Source: Pseudomonas bharatica CSV86 (GTDB lineage: Bacteria; Pseudomonadota; Gammaproteobacteria; Pseudomonadales; Pseudomonadaceae). Taken from it: a stretch of 64,000 nucleotides of DNA. A program made the translations under genes and the position numbers. A model generated the notes under the pieces. The model did not search any database. It worked only from the letters and a program-made list of their open reading frames with translations, and was not told the origin of the DNA. This document shows positions 56,044-64,000 of this stretch, piece after piece; the stretch's first letter is position 1; each line of letters starts with the position of its first letter. The stretch spans positions 1,936,001 through 2,000,000 of the forward strand of contig NZ_AMWJ02000002.1 in assembly GCF_000319305.2 (NCBI RefSeq), given 5' to 3'.

Positions 56044-57608
56044 TGAGCGCCGCGCTTCCCGTGGAGCTGAACAGCGGCTTCGTGCCGCGGCGCAAGCGCC
56101 CGTCGGTGTGGGTGGTGCTGCCGGTCCTGCTGCTGGTGGGGCTGAGCCTGCTGCCGCTGCTGTACGTAGCGATGAAGACCTGGGAAGCCGGCTGGCACGA
56201 GGCCCTGCGCCTGATCTGGCGGCCCTTCGTCTGGGGCCTGATGCGCAATACCTTGCTGCTGATGGTCGGGGTGACCGTCACCTGTGCGGTGGTCGGCCTG
56301 TCCCTGGCCTGGCTGCTGGAACGCAGCGACCTGCCCGGGCGGCGCCTGTGGGGCGTGGTGTTGTGCCTGCCGTTCGCCGTGCCGTCCTTCGTCAGTGGCT
56401 TTACTTGGGTGTCCCTGAGCCCGAAATTCGAAGGGCTGTGGGGCGCGATCCTGGTGATGAGCCTGTCCAAGTATCCCCTGGTGTTCCTGCCGGTGGCAGC
56501 GACCCTGCGCAACCTCGACACCTCGCTGGAAGAGTCGGCACGGACCATGGGCTGCAACCGCCGGGAGGTGTTCCGCCGGGTCACCCTGCCGCTGCTGTGG
56601 CCGTCGATCCTTGGCGGCTGCCTGCTGATCGCCCTGCACATGCTGGTGGAGTTCGGCGCCCTGTCGATCCTCAACCTGCAGACCTTCACCACGGCGATCT
56701 ACCAGCAATTCGAGCTGGAGTTCAGCAATGCCAATGCGGCAATGCTGTCCGCCGCGCTGCTGCTGATGTGCCTGCTGATGTTGTGGCTGGAACTGCGGGT
56801 GCGCGGCAAGGCGCGGCATGTGCGGATCGGCCAGGGCGTGGCCCGGCGCGGTGCGCCGATCCGCCTGCGCGGCTGGATGCCGCTGGGCCAGGCTTATTGC
56901 CTGGGCCTGGCGATCCTCGGCAGCGGCATTCCACTGGGGATGCTGGCCTACTGGTTGAGCGTGGGTTCGTCGGCGGCCTTCCCGGTGGCGGACATCAGCC
57001 GCGCGCTGCTGTCGTCGCTGTCGATCTCCTTGGGTGGTGCCGGCGTGAGCCTGCTGCTGGCCCTGCCGGTCAGCTTCCTGGTGGTGCGCTACAAGGGCCG
57101 ACTGGCGATCTGGGCCGAGCGCCTGCCGTACCTGTTGCACGCCCTGCCGGGGCTGGTGATTGCCCTGACCCTGGTGTATTTCGCCCTGCACTATGTGCCG
57201 GCGCTGTACCAGACTACAGGGCTGTTGCTGCTGGCCTATGCCTTGCTGTTCCTGCCGCTGGCCCAGGCGCCGGTGCGCACGGCGTTGACCAAGGCCGCAC
57301 CACAGCTGGAAGAGGCGGCACGCACACTCGGCGCGACGCCGTTCATGGCGTTTTGCCGGATCACACTGCCGATCATCTTCCCGGCCCTGGCCGCCGCCTT
57401 CGCCCTGGTGTTCCTCGACGCCATGAAGGAACTCACCGCGACCCTGCTGCTCAGCCCAACCGGCATGACCACCCTGGCCACCGAGGTGTGGGCGCATACC
57501 GCCAACGTCGAGTTCGCCGCGGCGGCGCCCTATGCGGCGCTGCTGATCCTGGTGTCCGGTTTGCCGGTGTACCTGCTGACCACCCGGATGTACCTGAACC
57601 GCGCCTGA
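56043..57608 (+). CDS. Ferric-iron ABC transporter permease, FbpB type
   Basis: A 521-residue permease made of two fused six-helix halves, the normal FbpB design. Each half has an EAA loop: ESARTMGCNRREVFRRVTLPLL near residue 165 and EAARTLGATPFMAFCRITLPII near residue 435. It overlaps fbpA. No ATPase gene (fbpC) follows; the next gene is a chemoreceptor on the other strand, so the ATPase must be encoded elsewhere. Confidence 0.9.
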   Translation: MSAALPVELNSGFVPRRKRPSVWVVLPVLLLVGLSLLPLLYVAMKTWEAGWHEALRLIWRPFVWGLMRNTLLLMVGVTVTCAVVGLSLAWLLERSDLPGRRLWGVVLCLPFAVPSFVSGFTWVSLSPKFEGLWGAILVMSLSKYPLVFLPVAATLRNLDTSLEESARTMGCNRREVFRRVTLPLLWPSILGGCLLIALHMLVEFGALSILNLQTFTTAIYQQFELEFSNANAAMLSAALLLMCLLMLWLELRVRGKARHVRIGQGVARRGAPIRLRGWMPLGQAYCLGLAILGSGIPLGMLAYWLSVGSSAAFPVADISRALLSSLSISLGGAGVSLLLALPVSFLVVRYKGRLAIWAERLPYLLHALPGLVIALTLVYFALHYVPALYQTTGLLLLAYALLFLPLAQAPVRTALTKAAPQLEEAARTLGATPFMAFCRITLPIIFPALAAAFALVFLDAMKELTATLLLSPTGMTTLATEVWAHTANVEFAAAAPYAALLILVSGLPVYLLTTRMYLNRA

Positions 57609-59543
57609 TCAGGCGCGGAACTGGCCCAGGCTGGCCTTGAGCTGGGCCGCCAGTTCATCGAGCACCTTGCTGCTGGCGGTGGTCTGCATGACCACCTGGG
57701 CAGCGCGTTCGGCCTGGGCATGGATGTTTTCCACCCTTCCCCTTACCGCCTGCGCGCCCTGGGCCTGTTGCTCGGCAGCGCGGGTGGCCAGGCCGATGGC
57801 CGCATGCACCTGCTCTACCGAGGCCTGCACCGACTGTTGCAGACGGGCGTTGTCGCGCAGCACCAGCAAACCTTCGCTGGCCTGGCGCCCGGCCTGGCTG
57901 ATCGCCGCCACGGCTTCCTTGGCGCCTTGCTGCAGCGCGCCGATATGGGCCTGGATATCGCCCGTCGAGCTTTGCGTCTTGCTCGCCAGTGCCCGCACTT
58001 CGTCGGCTACCACGGCAAAGCCGCGCCCGGTTTCCCCGGCCCGCGCCGCCTCGATCGCCGCGTTGAGCGCCAGCAGGTTGGTCTGCTCGGCGATGCCATG
58101 GATCACGGTCAGCACCACTTCGATCTGCTCGCTCTGCTCGGCCAGGCGCTCGATCACCTTGGAGCCGGTATCCACCTGGCCGGCCAGCGCCTCGATCAAC
58201 GTGGCGACCTGGGCCGAGCTGCGGCTGTTCTCGTCGGTGGCCTGGCGGATATCCACTACCTGCTGCAAGGCCTCCTGCATGGCACGGCTTTCCGCCTGGG
58301 CCTCATCGGCCATGCTCGACAGGGCACGCAGGCTTTCCGCCACCTCGTCACGCTGCAATGCGGCAGCAGAGTCGGCGCCGGCGCTGCGCTGGGCCATGCT
58401 GCTGATCTCCACACCGGTGCGCTGCGCCACTTCGCCGGCCTCGCGAACAATAGGTTGCAACTTGTCGACGAAGCGGTTGACCGCCGCGGCCATGTCGCCG
58501 ATCTCGTCGCGGCTGTCGATGGCTACGCGCTTGGTCAGATCGCCGTCGCCGGCAGCCAGGTCATCGAGCGCGGCGATCAGCAGGCGCAGCTTGTTGACCA
58601 CGCGCCGACCCAGAACGATCGCTACCACCAGCAGCACACCGCAACCGACCAGCGCCAGGCCCGCACCGATGCGCCAGCGCAGGGTGGTTGCGGCATCCTG
58701 CACGCTTTGCGAGGTATTGGCCTTCATTTGCAGGGCGCTGCCCTGGGCGGTCTGCAGGCGGCTTTGCAGGGCCTTGGTGCTGTCGGCAGCGGCGCTGGTC
58801 AGGCTGTCGGCCACCAGCTGGTCGCCGCTGGCGATCAGGGCGGAGAAGCGCTTGTCCAGGGCTTGCAGTTCGGCGTCCACCGAGGCGGTGGAGATCCCCA
58901 TCAGGACTTTGCCGATCTCGGCGCCATTGGGGTTGATCGAGGCCTCGACGAAGTACACCGACGGGTCGTTGCGCGCGGCATCCAGCACCTTGTCGAGGGC
59001 GCGCTCGCCCTTACCCTTGTCGAGCAGGGCCTGGTTGATCGGGTTCTGGCGGTTCAGGTAGCGCGTAAGGTGCTCGCCCTGTGCGTCGTCATAGACGACG
59101 AAAAGCACGTTGGGATTGCGCTGGGCACGACGGGCGAACTCCGACAGGGTCGGCACGTCCACGTCCCAGATGGCCCGGGGTGCCACCGAGGCGAGCAGTT
59201 CGGCCATGTCGTTGGCCGAGTCGCGCAGGTTCTTCTCCAGGGTGGCGCGCAGTTGCGCCTGCTCTTCCTCCAGGCGCGACGATAAACCGGCGGTAAGACG
59301 CTGGCGGGTACTTTCGGAAAGGCTGCTCAGCCCCGAGCTGACCTCCTTGGCCGCCTGGTCGAGTTCCGTTGCCAGTTTCTGGCTGTCGGCGCCCAGGCGA
59401 TCGCCCAGATCGGCCTCCAGTGCCGTAACCGTGCTGCGGGTCAACACCACAGCGACGACCACCTGCACCAAAAGAGCGATACCAAGCGCCACAAAGACAG
59501 GCCGCAAGAGGCGGCTTCGTAACAATGAGATAACGGCAGACAC
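57609..59543 (-). CDS. Methyl-accepting chemotaxis protein
   Basis: A 644-residue receptor with one membrane helix at residues 13-34, a periplasmic helical/Cache-like sensor to about residue 280, a second helix at 285-310, HAMP and the signalling domain with tip IAEQTNLLALNAAIEAARAGETGRGFAVVADEVRALA. The ligand is not readable. Its stop abuts that of the iron permease (convergent, with no gap). It lies downstream of purA, as in related Pseudomonas genomes as far as I recall. Confidence 0.9.
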   Translation of the reverse strand: MSAVISLLRSRLLRPVFVALGIALLVQVVVAVVLTRSTVTALEADLGDRLGADSQKLATELDQAAKEVSSGLSSLSESTRQRLTAGLSSRLEEEQAQLRATLEKNLRDSANDMAELLASVAPRAIWDVDVPTLSEFARRAQRNPNVLFVVYDDAQGEHLTRYLNRQNPINQALLDKGKGERALDKVLDAARNDPSVYFVEASINPNGAEIGKVLMGISTASVDAELQALDKRFSALIASGDQLVADSLTSAAADSTKALQSRLQTAQGSALQMKANTSQSVQDAATTLRWRIGAGLALVGCGVLLVVAIVLGRRVVNKLRLLIAALDDLAAGDGDLTKRVAIDSRDEIGDMAAAVNRFVDKLQPIVREAGEVAQRTGVEISSMAQRSAGADSAAALQRDEVAESLRALSSMADEAQAESRAMQEALQQVVDIRQATDENSRSSAQVATLIEALAGQVDTGSKVIERLAEQSEQIEVVLTVIHGIAEQTNLLALNAAIEAARAGETGRGFAVVADEVRALASKTQSSTGDIQAHIGALQQGAKEAVAAISQAGRQASEGLLVLRDNARLQQSVQASVEQVHAAIGLATRAAEQQAQGAQAVRGRVENIHAQAERAAQVVMQTTASSKVLDELAAQLKASLGQFRA

Positions 59544-59631
59544 AATAAATCCCTCTGCTATTTGGAGCCATTACAGTGATGGCAATCCTGAAGGCAATTT
59601 CACAGCAAGGCTTGTGCCGCAGCAGAGGGTC

Positions 59632-59666
59632 AAAAACGCCAAAGGCCCCTAAAAAGGGGCCTTTGG
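59632..59666 (-). terminator. Rho-independent terminator of purA
   Basis: A stem of 13 bases (GCCAAAGGCCCCT paired with AGGGGCCTTTGGC) with a short A-rich loop is followed on the minus strand by GTTTTTG. It lies about 20 bases after the purA stop and just ahead of the chemoreceptor promoter region. Confidence 0.85.
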
Positions 59667-59684
59667 CTTTATCGCAAGGCTAAA

Positions 59685-60977
59685 TCAGGCGAAAGGATGA
59701 CGCAGGACAATAGTCTCGTTGCGGTCAGGACCGGTCGAGATGATGTCGATCGGCGCACCGACCAGCTCTTCCACACGCTTGATGTAGGCACGGGCGTTGG
59801 CTGGCAGCTCGTCCAGGGTCTTGGCGCCCACGGTCGATTCGCTCCAGCCCGGCATTTCTTCGTACACCGGCTCCAGGCCGATGTAGCTGTCGGCGTCGGT
59901 CGGGGCGTCGATGACGGCACCGTTTTCGTTCTTGTAGCCCACGCAGATGCGGATGGTTTCCAGGCCGTCCAGCACGTCCAGCTTGGTCAGGCACAGGCCC
60001 GAGATGCTGTTGACGTCGATGGCGCGACGCAGGATGACGGCGTCGAACCAGCCGCAACGACGGGCACGGCCGGTAGTGGCACCGAACTCGTGGCCGCGCT
60101 TGGCCAGGTAGGCACCGACGTCATCGAACAGTTCGGTCGGGAACGGGCCGGAACCGACGCGGGTGGTGTAGGCCTTGGTGATGCCGAGGATGTAGTCGAT
60201 GTACATCGGGCCAACGCCGGAACCGGTGGCGATGCCGCCAGCGGTGGTATTGGAGCTGGTGACGTACGGGTAGGTACCGTGGTCGATGTCCAGCAGCGAG
60301 CCTTGGGCGCCTTCGAACATGATGTCCTTGCCGGCGCGGCGCAGGGCATGCAGTTCGGCGGTGACGTCGAGCATCATCGGCTTCAGTTGCTCGGCGTAGG
60401 CCATGCACTGGTCCAGGGTTTCCTGGAAGTCGATGGCCGGCTCCTTGTAGTAATTGACCAGCTGGAAGTTGTGGTAGTCCAGCAGCTCGCCCAGCTTGGC
60501 GGCGAAACGCTCGCGGTGGAACAGGTCGCCGACACGCAGGCCACGACGGGCCACCTTGTCTTCGTAGGCCGGGCCGATGCCACGACCGGTGGTGCCGATC
60601 TTCTGCTCGCCACGGGCCTTCTCGCGTGCCTGGTCGAGAGCCACGTGGTAGGACAGGATCAGCGGGCAGGCCGGGCTGATACGCAGGCGATCGCGAACCG
60701 GGACGCCTTTTTCTTCCAGCTTGGTGATTTCACGCAGCAGGGCGTCGGGAGCGACGACCACGCCGTTGCCGATCAGGCACTGCACGCCTTCGCGCAGGAC
60801 GCCCGAAGGAATCAGGTGCAGCACGGTTTTCTCACCGTCGATCACCAAGGTGTGACCTGCGTTGTGGCCACCCTGGTAGCGCACTACGGCGGCGGCATGT
60901 TCGGTCAGCAGATCGACGATCTTGCCTTTGCCCTCATCACCCCATTGGGTGCCCAGGACTACGACATTCTTACCCAT
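59685..60977 (-). CDS. purA: Adenylosuccinate synthetase
   Basis: A 430-residue enzyme that joins IMP and aspartate with GTP to form adenylosuccinate, the first committed step to AMP. The start GKNVVVLGTQWGDEGKGKIVDLL holds the phosphate loop and catalytic Asp; GTTGRGIGPAYEDK and GAQGSLLDIDHGTYPYVTSSN are diagnostic. I chose the ATG at 60977 because GAGGA lies upstream and homologues begin MGKNVV. It is co-oriented with hisZ, 56 bp downstream of it. Confidence 0.97.
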   Translation of the reverse strand: MGKNVVVLGTQWGDEGKGKIVDLLTEHAAAVVRYQGGHNAGHTLVIDGEKTVLHLIPSGVLREGVQCLIGNGVVVAPDALLREITKLEEKGVPVRDRLRISPACPLILSYHVALDQAREKARGEQKIGTTGRGIGPAYEDKVARRGLRVGDLFHRERFAAKLGELLDYHNFQLVNYYKEPAIDFQETLDQCMAYAEQLKPMMLDVTAELHALRRAGKDIMFEGAQGSLLDIDHGTYPYVTSSNTTAGGIATGSGVGPMYIDYILGITKAYTTRVGSGPFPTELFDDVGAYLAKRGHEFGATTGRARRCGWFDAVILRRAIDVNSISGLCLTKLDVLDGLETIRICVGYKNENGAVIDAPTDADSYIGLEPVYEEMPGWSESTVGAKTLDELPANARAYIKRVEELVGAPIDIISTGPDRNETIVLRHPFA

Positions 60978-61033
60978 AACACTTGTCCTCATTCGCGCAA
61001 ACTTGGCGCCGGCGAGAGGGCCGGCGGCTAATC

Positions 61034-62221
61034 TCAGATGGCCAGTGGCAGAACCTGCCAGAGCCCGTTTTGCAGAATCAATTGCCGGTCGCAGTCCGCC
61101 TCGATGGCGGCAGCCAGCGGCTGGCCAGGCAATGCCTGCACAACCCGCTGACCGTCACTGCGCAACTGGCAGACCAACTGCCACAGAGCCGCATCCACAC
61201 TGTCGGGCATCCAGATCCCGCCAGTGGGCAACACGACCTCTGCCCGCCCCAGTGTTACCAGGGTCTTCAAATCCGTGGAGAAACCGGTGGCCGGACGTGC
61301 CCGGCCGAAGTCAGCTCCGATATCGTCGTAGCGACCGCCCTGGGCGATCGACTGGCCGACACCCGGGACGAACGCGGCGAACACCACACCGGTGTGGTAG
61401 TGGTAGCCGCGCAGCTCGCCCAGGTCGAAATACAACGGCAGATCCGGATAACGCGCGGTCAGCCGGTCGGCGATGCTCATCAGGTCATCCAGCGCTGCCA
61501 GCACCGCGGCAGGGGCACGGCCCAGGCGCACGCGGGCGGCCTCCAGCACTTCGCGGCCGCCGCACAGCTCGGCCAGGGCGCGGAGCATGCCGGCCAGGTC
61601 GGCCGGCAGGTTGGCGGTCAGGGCGATGACTTCGTCGATGGCCTTGCGTTGCAGGGCATCGAACAGCTGTTGCTCGACCGCGCCGGACAGGCCGGCGGCA
61701 CGGGCCAGGCCGCGGTAGATACCGACATGGCCGAGGTCCATGTGCACATCCGGAACATCGGCCAGTTGCAGCATGGCCAGCATCAGGCTGATCACTTCCA
61801 CGTCGCTGACCGGGCTGGCGTCGCCGTACAGCTCGGCACCGAGCTGGATCGGGCTGCGCGAGGTCGACAGGGCCCGTGGCTGAGCGTGCAGGACGCTGCC
61901 GGCGTAGCACAGGCGGCTCGGGCCTTCGCGGCGCAGGGTATGCGCATCGATGCGCGCGACCTGCGGCGTGATGTCGGCACGGAAGCCCATCTGCCGGCCG
62001 GATTGTGGATCGACCACCTTGAAGGTCCGCAGGTCCAGGTCCTGACCGGCACCGGTGAGCAGCGATTCCAGGTACTCGATATGGGGAGTCACGACAAACT
62101 CGTAACCCCAGCTCTGGAACAGATCCAACACCTGACGACGCGCGATCTCGATGCGCGTCGCTTCAGGTGGCAGTACTTCTTCGATGCCATCTGGCAGCAG
62201 CCAGCGGTCTACCGTTGCCAT
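61034..62221 (-). CDS. hisZ: HisZ, regulatory subunit of ATP phosphoribosyltransferase
   Basis: A 395-residue protein related to histidyl-tRNA synthetase but shorter. It opens ATVDRWLLPDGIEEVLPPEATRIE and has MGFRADITPQVARI and GRYDDIGADFGRARPATGFS. HisZ lacks aminoacylation and instead activates the short form of HisG for histidine synthesis. A ribosome site (CAGGGGAA) precedes the ATG at 62221; a longer open frame upstream has none. It lies upstream of purA, as in other Pseudomonas genomes. Confidence 0.95.
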   Translation of the reverse strand: MATVDRWLLPDGIEEVLPPEATRIEIARRQVLDLFQSWGYEFVVTPHIEYLESLLTGAGQDLDLRTFKVVDPQSGRQMGFRADITPQVARIDAHTLRREGPSRLCYAGSVLHAQPRALSTSRSPIQLGAELYGDASPVSDVEVISLMLAMLQLADVPDVHMDLGHVGIYRGLARAAGLSGAVEQQLFDALQRKAIDEVIALTANLPADLAGMLRALAELCGGREVLEAARVRLGRAPAAVLAALDDLMSIADRLTARYPDLPLYFDLGELRGYHYHTGVVFAAFVPGVGQSIAQGGRYDDIGADFGRARPATGFSTDLKTLVTLGRAEVVLPTGGIWMPDSVDAALWQLVCQLRSDGQRVVQALPGQPLAAAIEADCDRQLILQNGLWQVLPLAI

Positions 62222-62398
62222 TACGCCATTTCCCCTGTGGTCCGGGCGGCCAGCCCGCGGGCGCGGCCGTGAGTGAAGCAGGTTCCGGCAAATCACGCGC
62301 GCAGCGCCGATTCCAGCGTTGCCGCAGTGCCGAGACCCTCGTGAATCATTGGTCGCGCCCCGGATCGCGGGCCTGTTCTGGCATTCGATCTCGCAGAC

Positions 62399-62425
62399 GC
62401 AAAAAAGCCGGGAATTTCCCGGCTG
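62399..62425 (-). terminator. Rho-independent terminator of the hflK-hflC operon
   Basis: AGCCGGGAAATTCCCGGCT forms an 8-bp stem on the minus strand, followed by TTTTTTGCG. It lies about 75 bases after the hflC stop and about 180 bases before hisZ. Confidence 0.85.
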
Positions 62426-62499
62426 CCGCATCATACACCCGTTGTCTTGCAGAAATCACCCCGCCCGACGCATTAGCCGCCCAGCGGGGTGATTCGACT

Positions 62500-63369
62500 T
62501 CAAGGTTTCGCTTTGTTCATGAAGCGGAAGAACTCGCTGCTCGGGTCGAGGACCAGAACATCGTCCTTGCTGCTGAAGCTCTCGCGGTAGGCATTCAGGC
62601 TACGGTAGAACGCGTAGAACTCCTGGTCCTGGCCGTAGGCCTTGGCGTAGATCGCCGCCGCCTGGGCATCACCGTCACCGCGGGTCTCTTCCGACTCGCG
62701 ATAGGCTTCCGCCAGCAGTACCCGGCGCTGACGATCGGCGTCGGCACGGATGCCTTCGGCCAGCTCGTTACCCTTGGCGCGGTGCTCGCGGGCTTCACGC
62801 TCACGCTCGGTGCTCATCCGTTCGAACACACTGCGGTTCACTTCCTTCGGCAGGTCGATGGCCTTGACGCGAACGTCCACCACCTCGATGCCCAGCTCCT
62901 TCTCCGCCATGCGGTTCAGGGAAGCGGTGATATCGGCCATCAGCGCATCGCGCTCACCGGAAACCACTTCATGCAGGGTGCGCTTGCCGAACTGGTCGCG
63001 CAGGCCGCTTTCCAGACGACGGGACAGGCGCTCGTCGGCGATCTGCTTCATGCCGGAGGTCGCGGTGTAGAAGCGCTCGGCGTCCTTGACCCGCCATTTG
63101 GCGTAGGCATCGACCATCACCGCTTTCTTCTCCAGGGTCAGGAACCGCTGGGTCGGAGCGTCGAGGGTCATCAGACGGGCGTCGAACTTGCGCACCTGGT
63201 TGACGTACGGGATCTTCAGTTGCAGGCCGGGCTGGACATCCGCCTGGACCACCTTGCCGAAGCGCAGGAGCACCGCGCGTTCGGTCTGGGCCACGATGTA
63301 GAAGCTGTTCCAGGCCACGATGGCCAGGACCACGCCGACAATCAGGGCGATCAGCGATTTATTGCTCAT
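62500..63369 (-). CDS. hflC: HflC, regulator of FtsH protease
   Basis: A 289-residue membrane-anchored SPFH/Band-7 protein. One N-terminal helix (SLIALIVGVVLAIVAWNSFYIV) is followed by the SPFH domain with QTERAVLLRFGKVV and the coiled-coil region rich in charged residues with YAKAYGQDQEFYAFYRSL. With HflK it forms the ring that controls FtsH. The ATG overlaps the hflK stop by one codon. Confidence 0.97.
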   Translation of the reverse strand: MSNKSLIALIVGVVLAIVAWNSFYIVAQTERAVLLRFGKVVQADVQPGLQLKIPYVNQVRKFDARLMTLDAPTQRFLTLEKKAVMVDAYAKWRVKDAERFYTATSGMKQIADERLSRRLESGLRDQFGKRTLHEVVSGERDALMADITASLNRMAEKELGIEVVDVRVKAIDLPKEVNRSVFERMSTEREREAREHRAKGNELAEGIRADADRQRRVLLAEAYRESEETRGDGDAQAAAIYAKAYGQDQEFYAFYRSLNAYRESFSSKDDVLVLDPSSEFFRFMNKAKP

Positions 63370-64000
63370 CAGCGGCTCTCCCTGGTGCGCACTTGCTGTT
63401 GCTGTTGCAGGTCCACGGCACGGGCGGCGTCGTTGACCGAAGTCGCAGGCGCGCTGCTTACCGGCGCACTGGCACTGCGGCTACCACCGACCATCTTGTC
63501 CAGCGGCAGGTAGAGCAGGTTGTTCTGCCCGTCCTTGCCGGTGACGAGCACCTTGCTGGTGTTGCTGTAGACCTCTTGCATGGTCTCCAGGTACAGACGC
63601 TCGCGGGTGACCTCCGGTGCCTTGCGGTACTCGGCGACCAGCTTGGTGAAGCGGTCGGCCTCACCCTTGGCACGGGAGATGACTTCATCGCGGTAGCCGT
63701 TGGCGTCCTCGATGATGCGCTGCGCCTGACCACGGGCTTCCGGCACCACGCCATTGGCGTAGGACTCGGCCTGGTTGCGGGCACGCTGCTCGTCTTCACG
63801 GGCACGGATCACGTCGTCGAAGGCTTCCTGCACTTCACGCGGGGCTGCCGCGCTCTGCACGTTGACCTGGGTGACGGTGATGCCGGTACGGTAAGTGTCA
63901 AGGAAACGTTGCAGACGCTCCTTGATCTCCACGGCCATCTGCTCGCGGCCTTCGGTCAGCACCTTGTCCATCGCGGTCGAGCCGACCACGTGACGCAGGG
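63369..64000 (-). CDS. hflK: HflK, regulator of FtsH protease, partial (runs off right edge)
   Basis: About 210 C-terminal residues are visible: the SPFH-domain end (IKERLQRFLDTYRTGITVTQVNVQ), the long coiled coil (DVIRAREDEQRARNQAESYANGV) and the Gln-rich tail QQQQQVR. The N-terminal Gly/Pro-rich segment and membrane helix lie beyond the window. It is translationally coupled to hflC. Confidence 0.96.
   Translation of the reverse strand, partial: LRHVVGSTAMDKVLTEGREQMAVEIKERLQRFLDTYRTGITVTQVNVQSAAAPREVQEAFDDVIRAREDEQRARNQAESYANGVVPEARGQAQRIIEDANGYRDEVISRAKGEADRFTKLVAEYRKAPEVTRERLYLETMQEVYSNTSKVLVTGKDGQNNLLYLPLDKMVGGSRSASAPVSSAPATSVNDAARAVDLQQQQQVRTRESR

Overview
The window looks like a Pseudomonas chromosome of the P. 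putida/P. fluorescens type. The right end carries the core block hflK-hflC-hisZ-purA followed by a chemoreceptor, and Pseudomonas-type REP palindromes occur between genes. Two kinds of accessory DNA lie to the left: a transposon-bounded segment and a conjugation gene block.

Layout. (1) 1-882: part of a diverged ISL3-family transposase plus a scrap of its neighbouring permease gene. (2) 902-3886 and 15105-18089: two 2985-bp ISL3-family elements in opposite orientation, encoding identical proteins; each carries transposase, an ArsP/DUF318-like permease and an ArsR-type repressor. (3) 3887-15104, between them: a truncated PRC-barrel gene, a metallophosphoesterase/MFS/OprB-type porin operon with a divergent double-headed TetR regulator, a frameshifted chemoreceptor, and a branched-chain amino acid type ABC operon whose livH is cut by the second IS. 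(4) 18090-30704: traG and a complete Tn4371/RP4-like trb mating-pair block, with no integrase, relaxase or replication gene in view. (5) 31000-36566 (minus strand): a Slam outer-membrane translocator, a hemophilin-like secreted protein with a TbpB-type barrel, and a TonB-dependent receptor. (6) 36773-37734: an AraC/PchR-type regulator. (7) 37894-54107 (plus strand): a 13-gene cluster that appears to make and move a thiocarboxylate metallophore. (8) 54132-54897: a 169-bp tandem array of REP pairs. (9) 55030-57608: ferric-iron ABC binding protein and permease. (10) 57609-64000: chemoreceptor, purA, hisZ, hflC and partial hflK.

The most interesting part is 31.0-54.1 kb. The plus-strand genes encode a ThiS-like sulfur carrier, a MoeZ-type activating enzyme/rhodanese, a JAMM peptidase, an AMP ligase, a CaiB-like CoA-transferase, an acyl-CoA dehydrogenase, a methyltransferase and two MFS transporters. 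This is the logic of the known pyridine-2,6-dithiocarboxylate (pdt) and thioquinolobactin (qbs) loci. It is extended by a thiamine-diphosphate enzyme, an unrecognised 205-residue protein, a reductase-aminotransferase fusion and a GH88-like protein. A Fur-box-like site lies before this operon and a weaker one before the receptor. The Slam/hemophilin/receptor set shares the region and its central regulator, so two iron or metal acquisition strategies sit back to back. The product cannot be read from sequence.

Caution on quality: seven genes (livF, livH, trbE, the TonB receptor, the AraC regulator, the CaiB-like gene and the GH88-like gene) are each broken by what fits a single missing base in a short run of identical G or C bases. 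This regularity suggests sequencing or assembly error more than real gene loss, so I annotate them as probably intact genes with apparent frameshifts.
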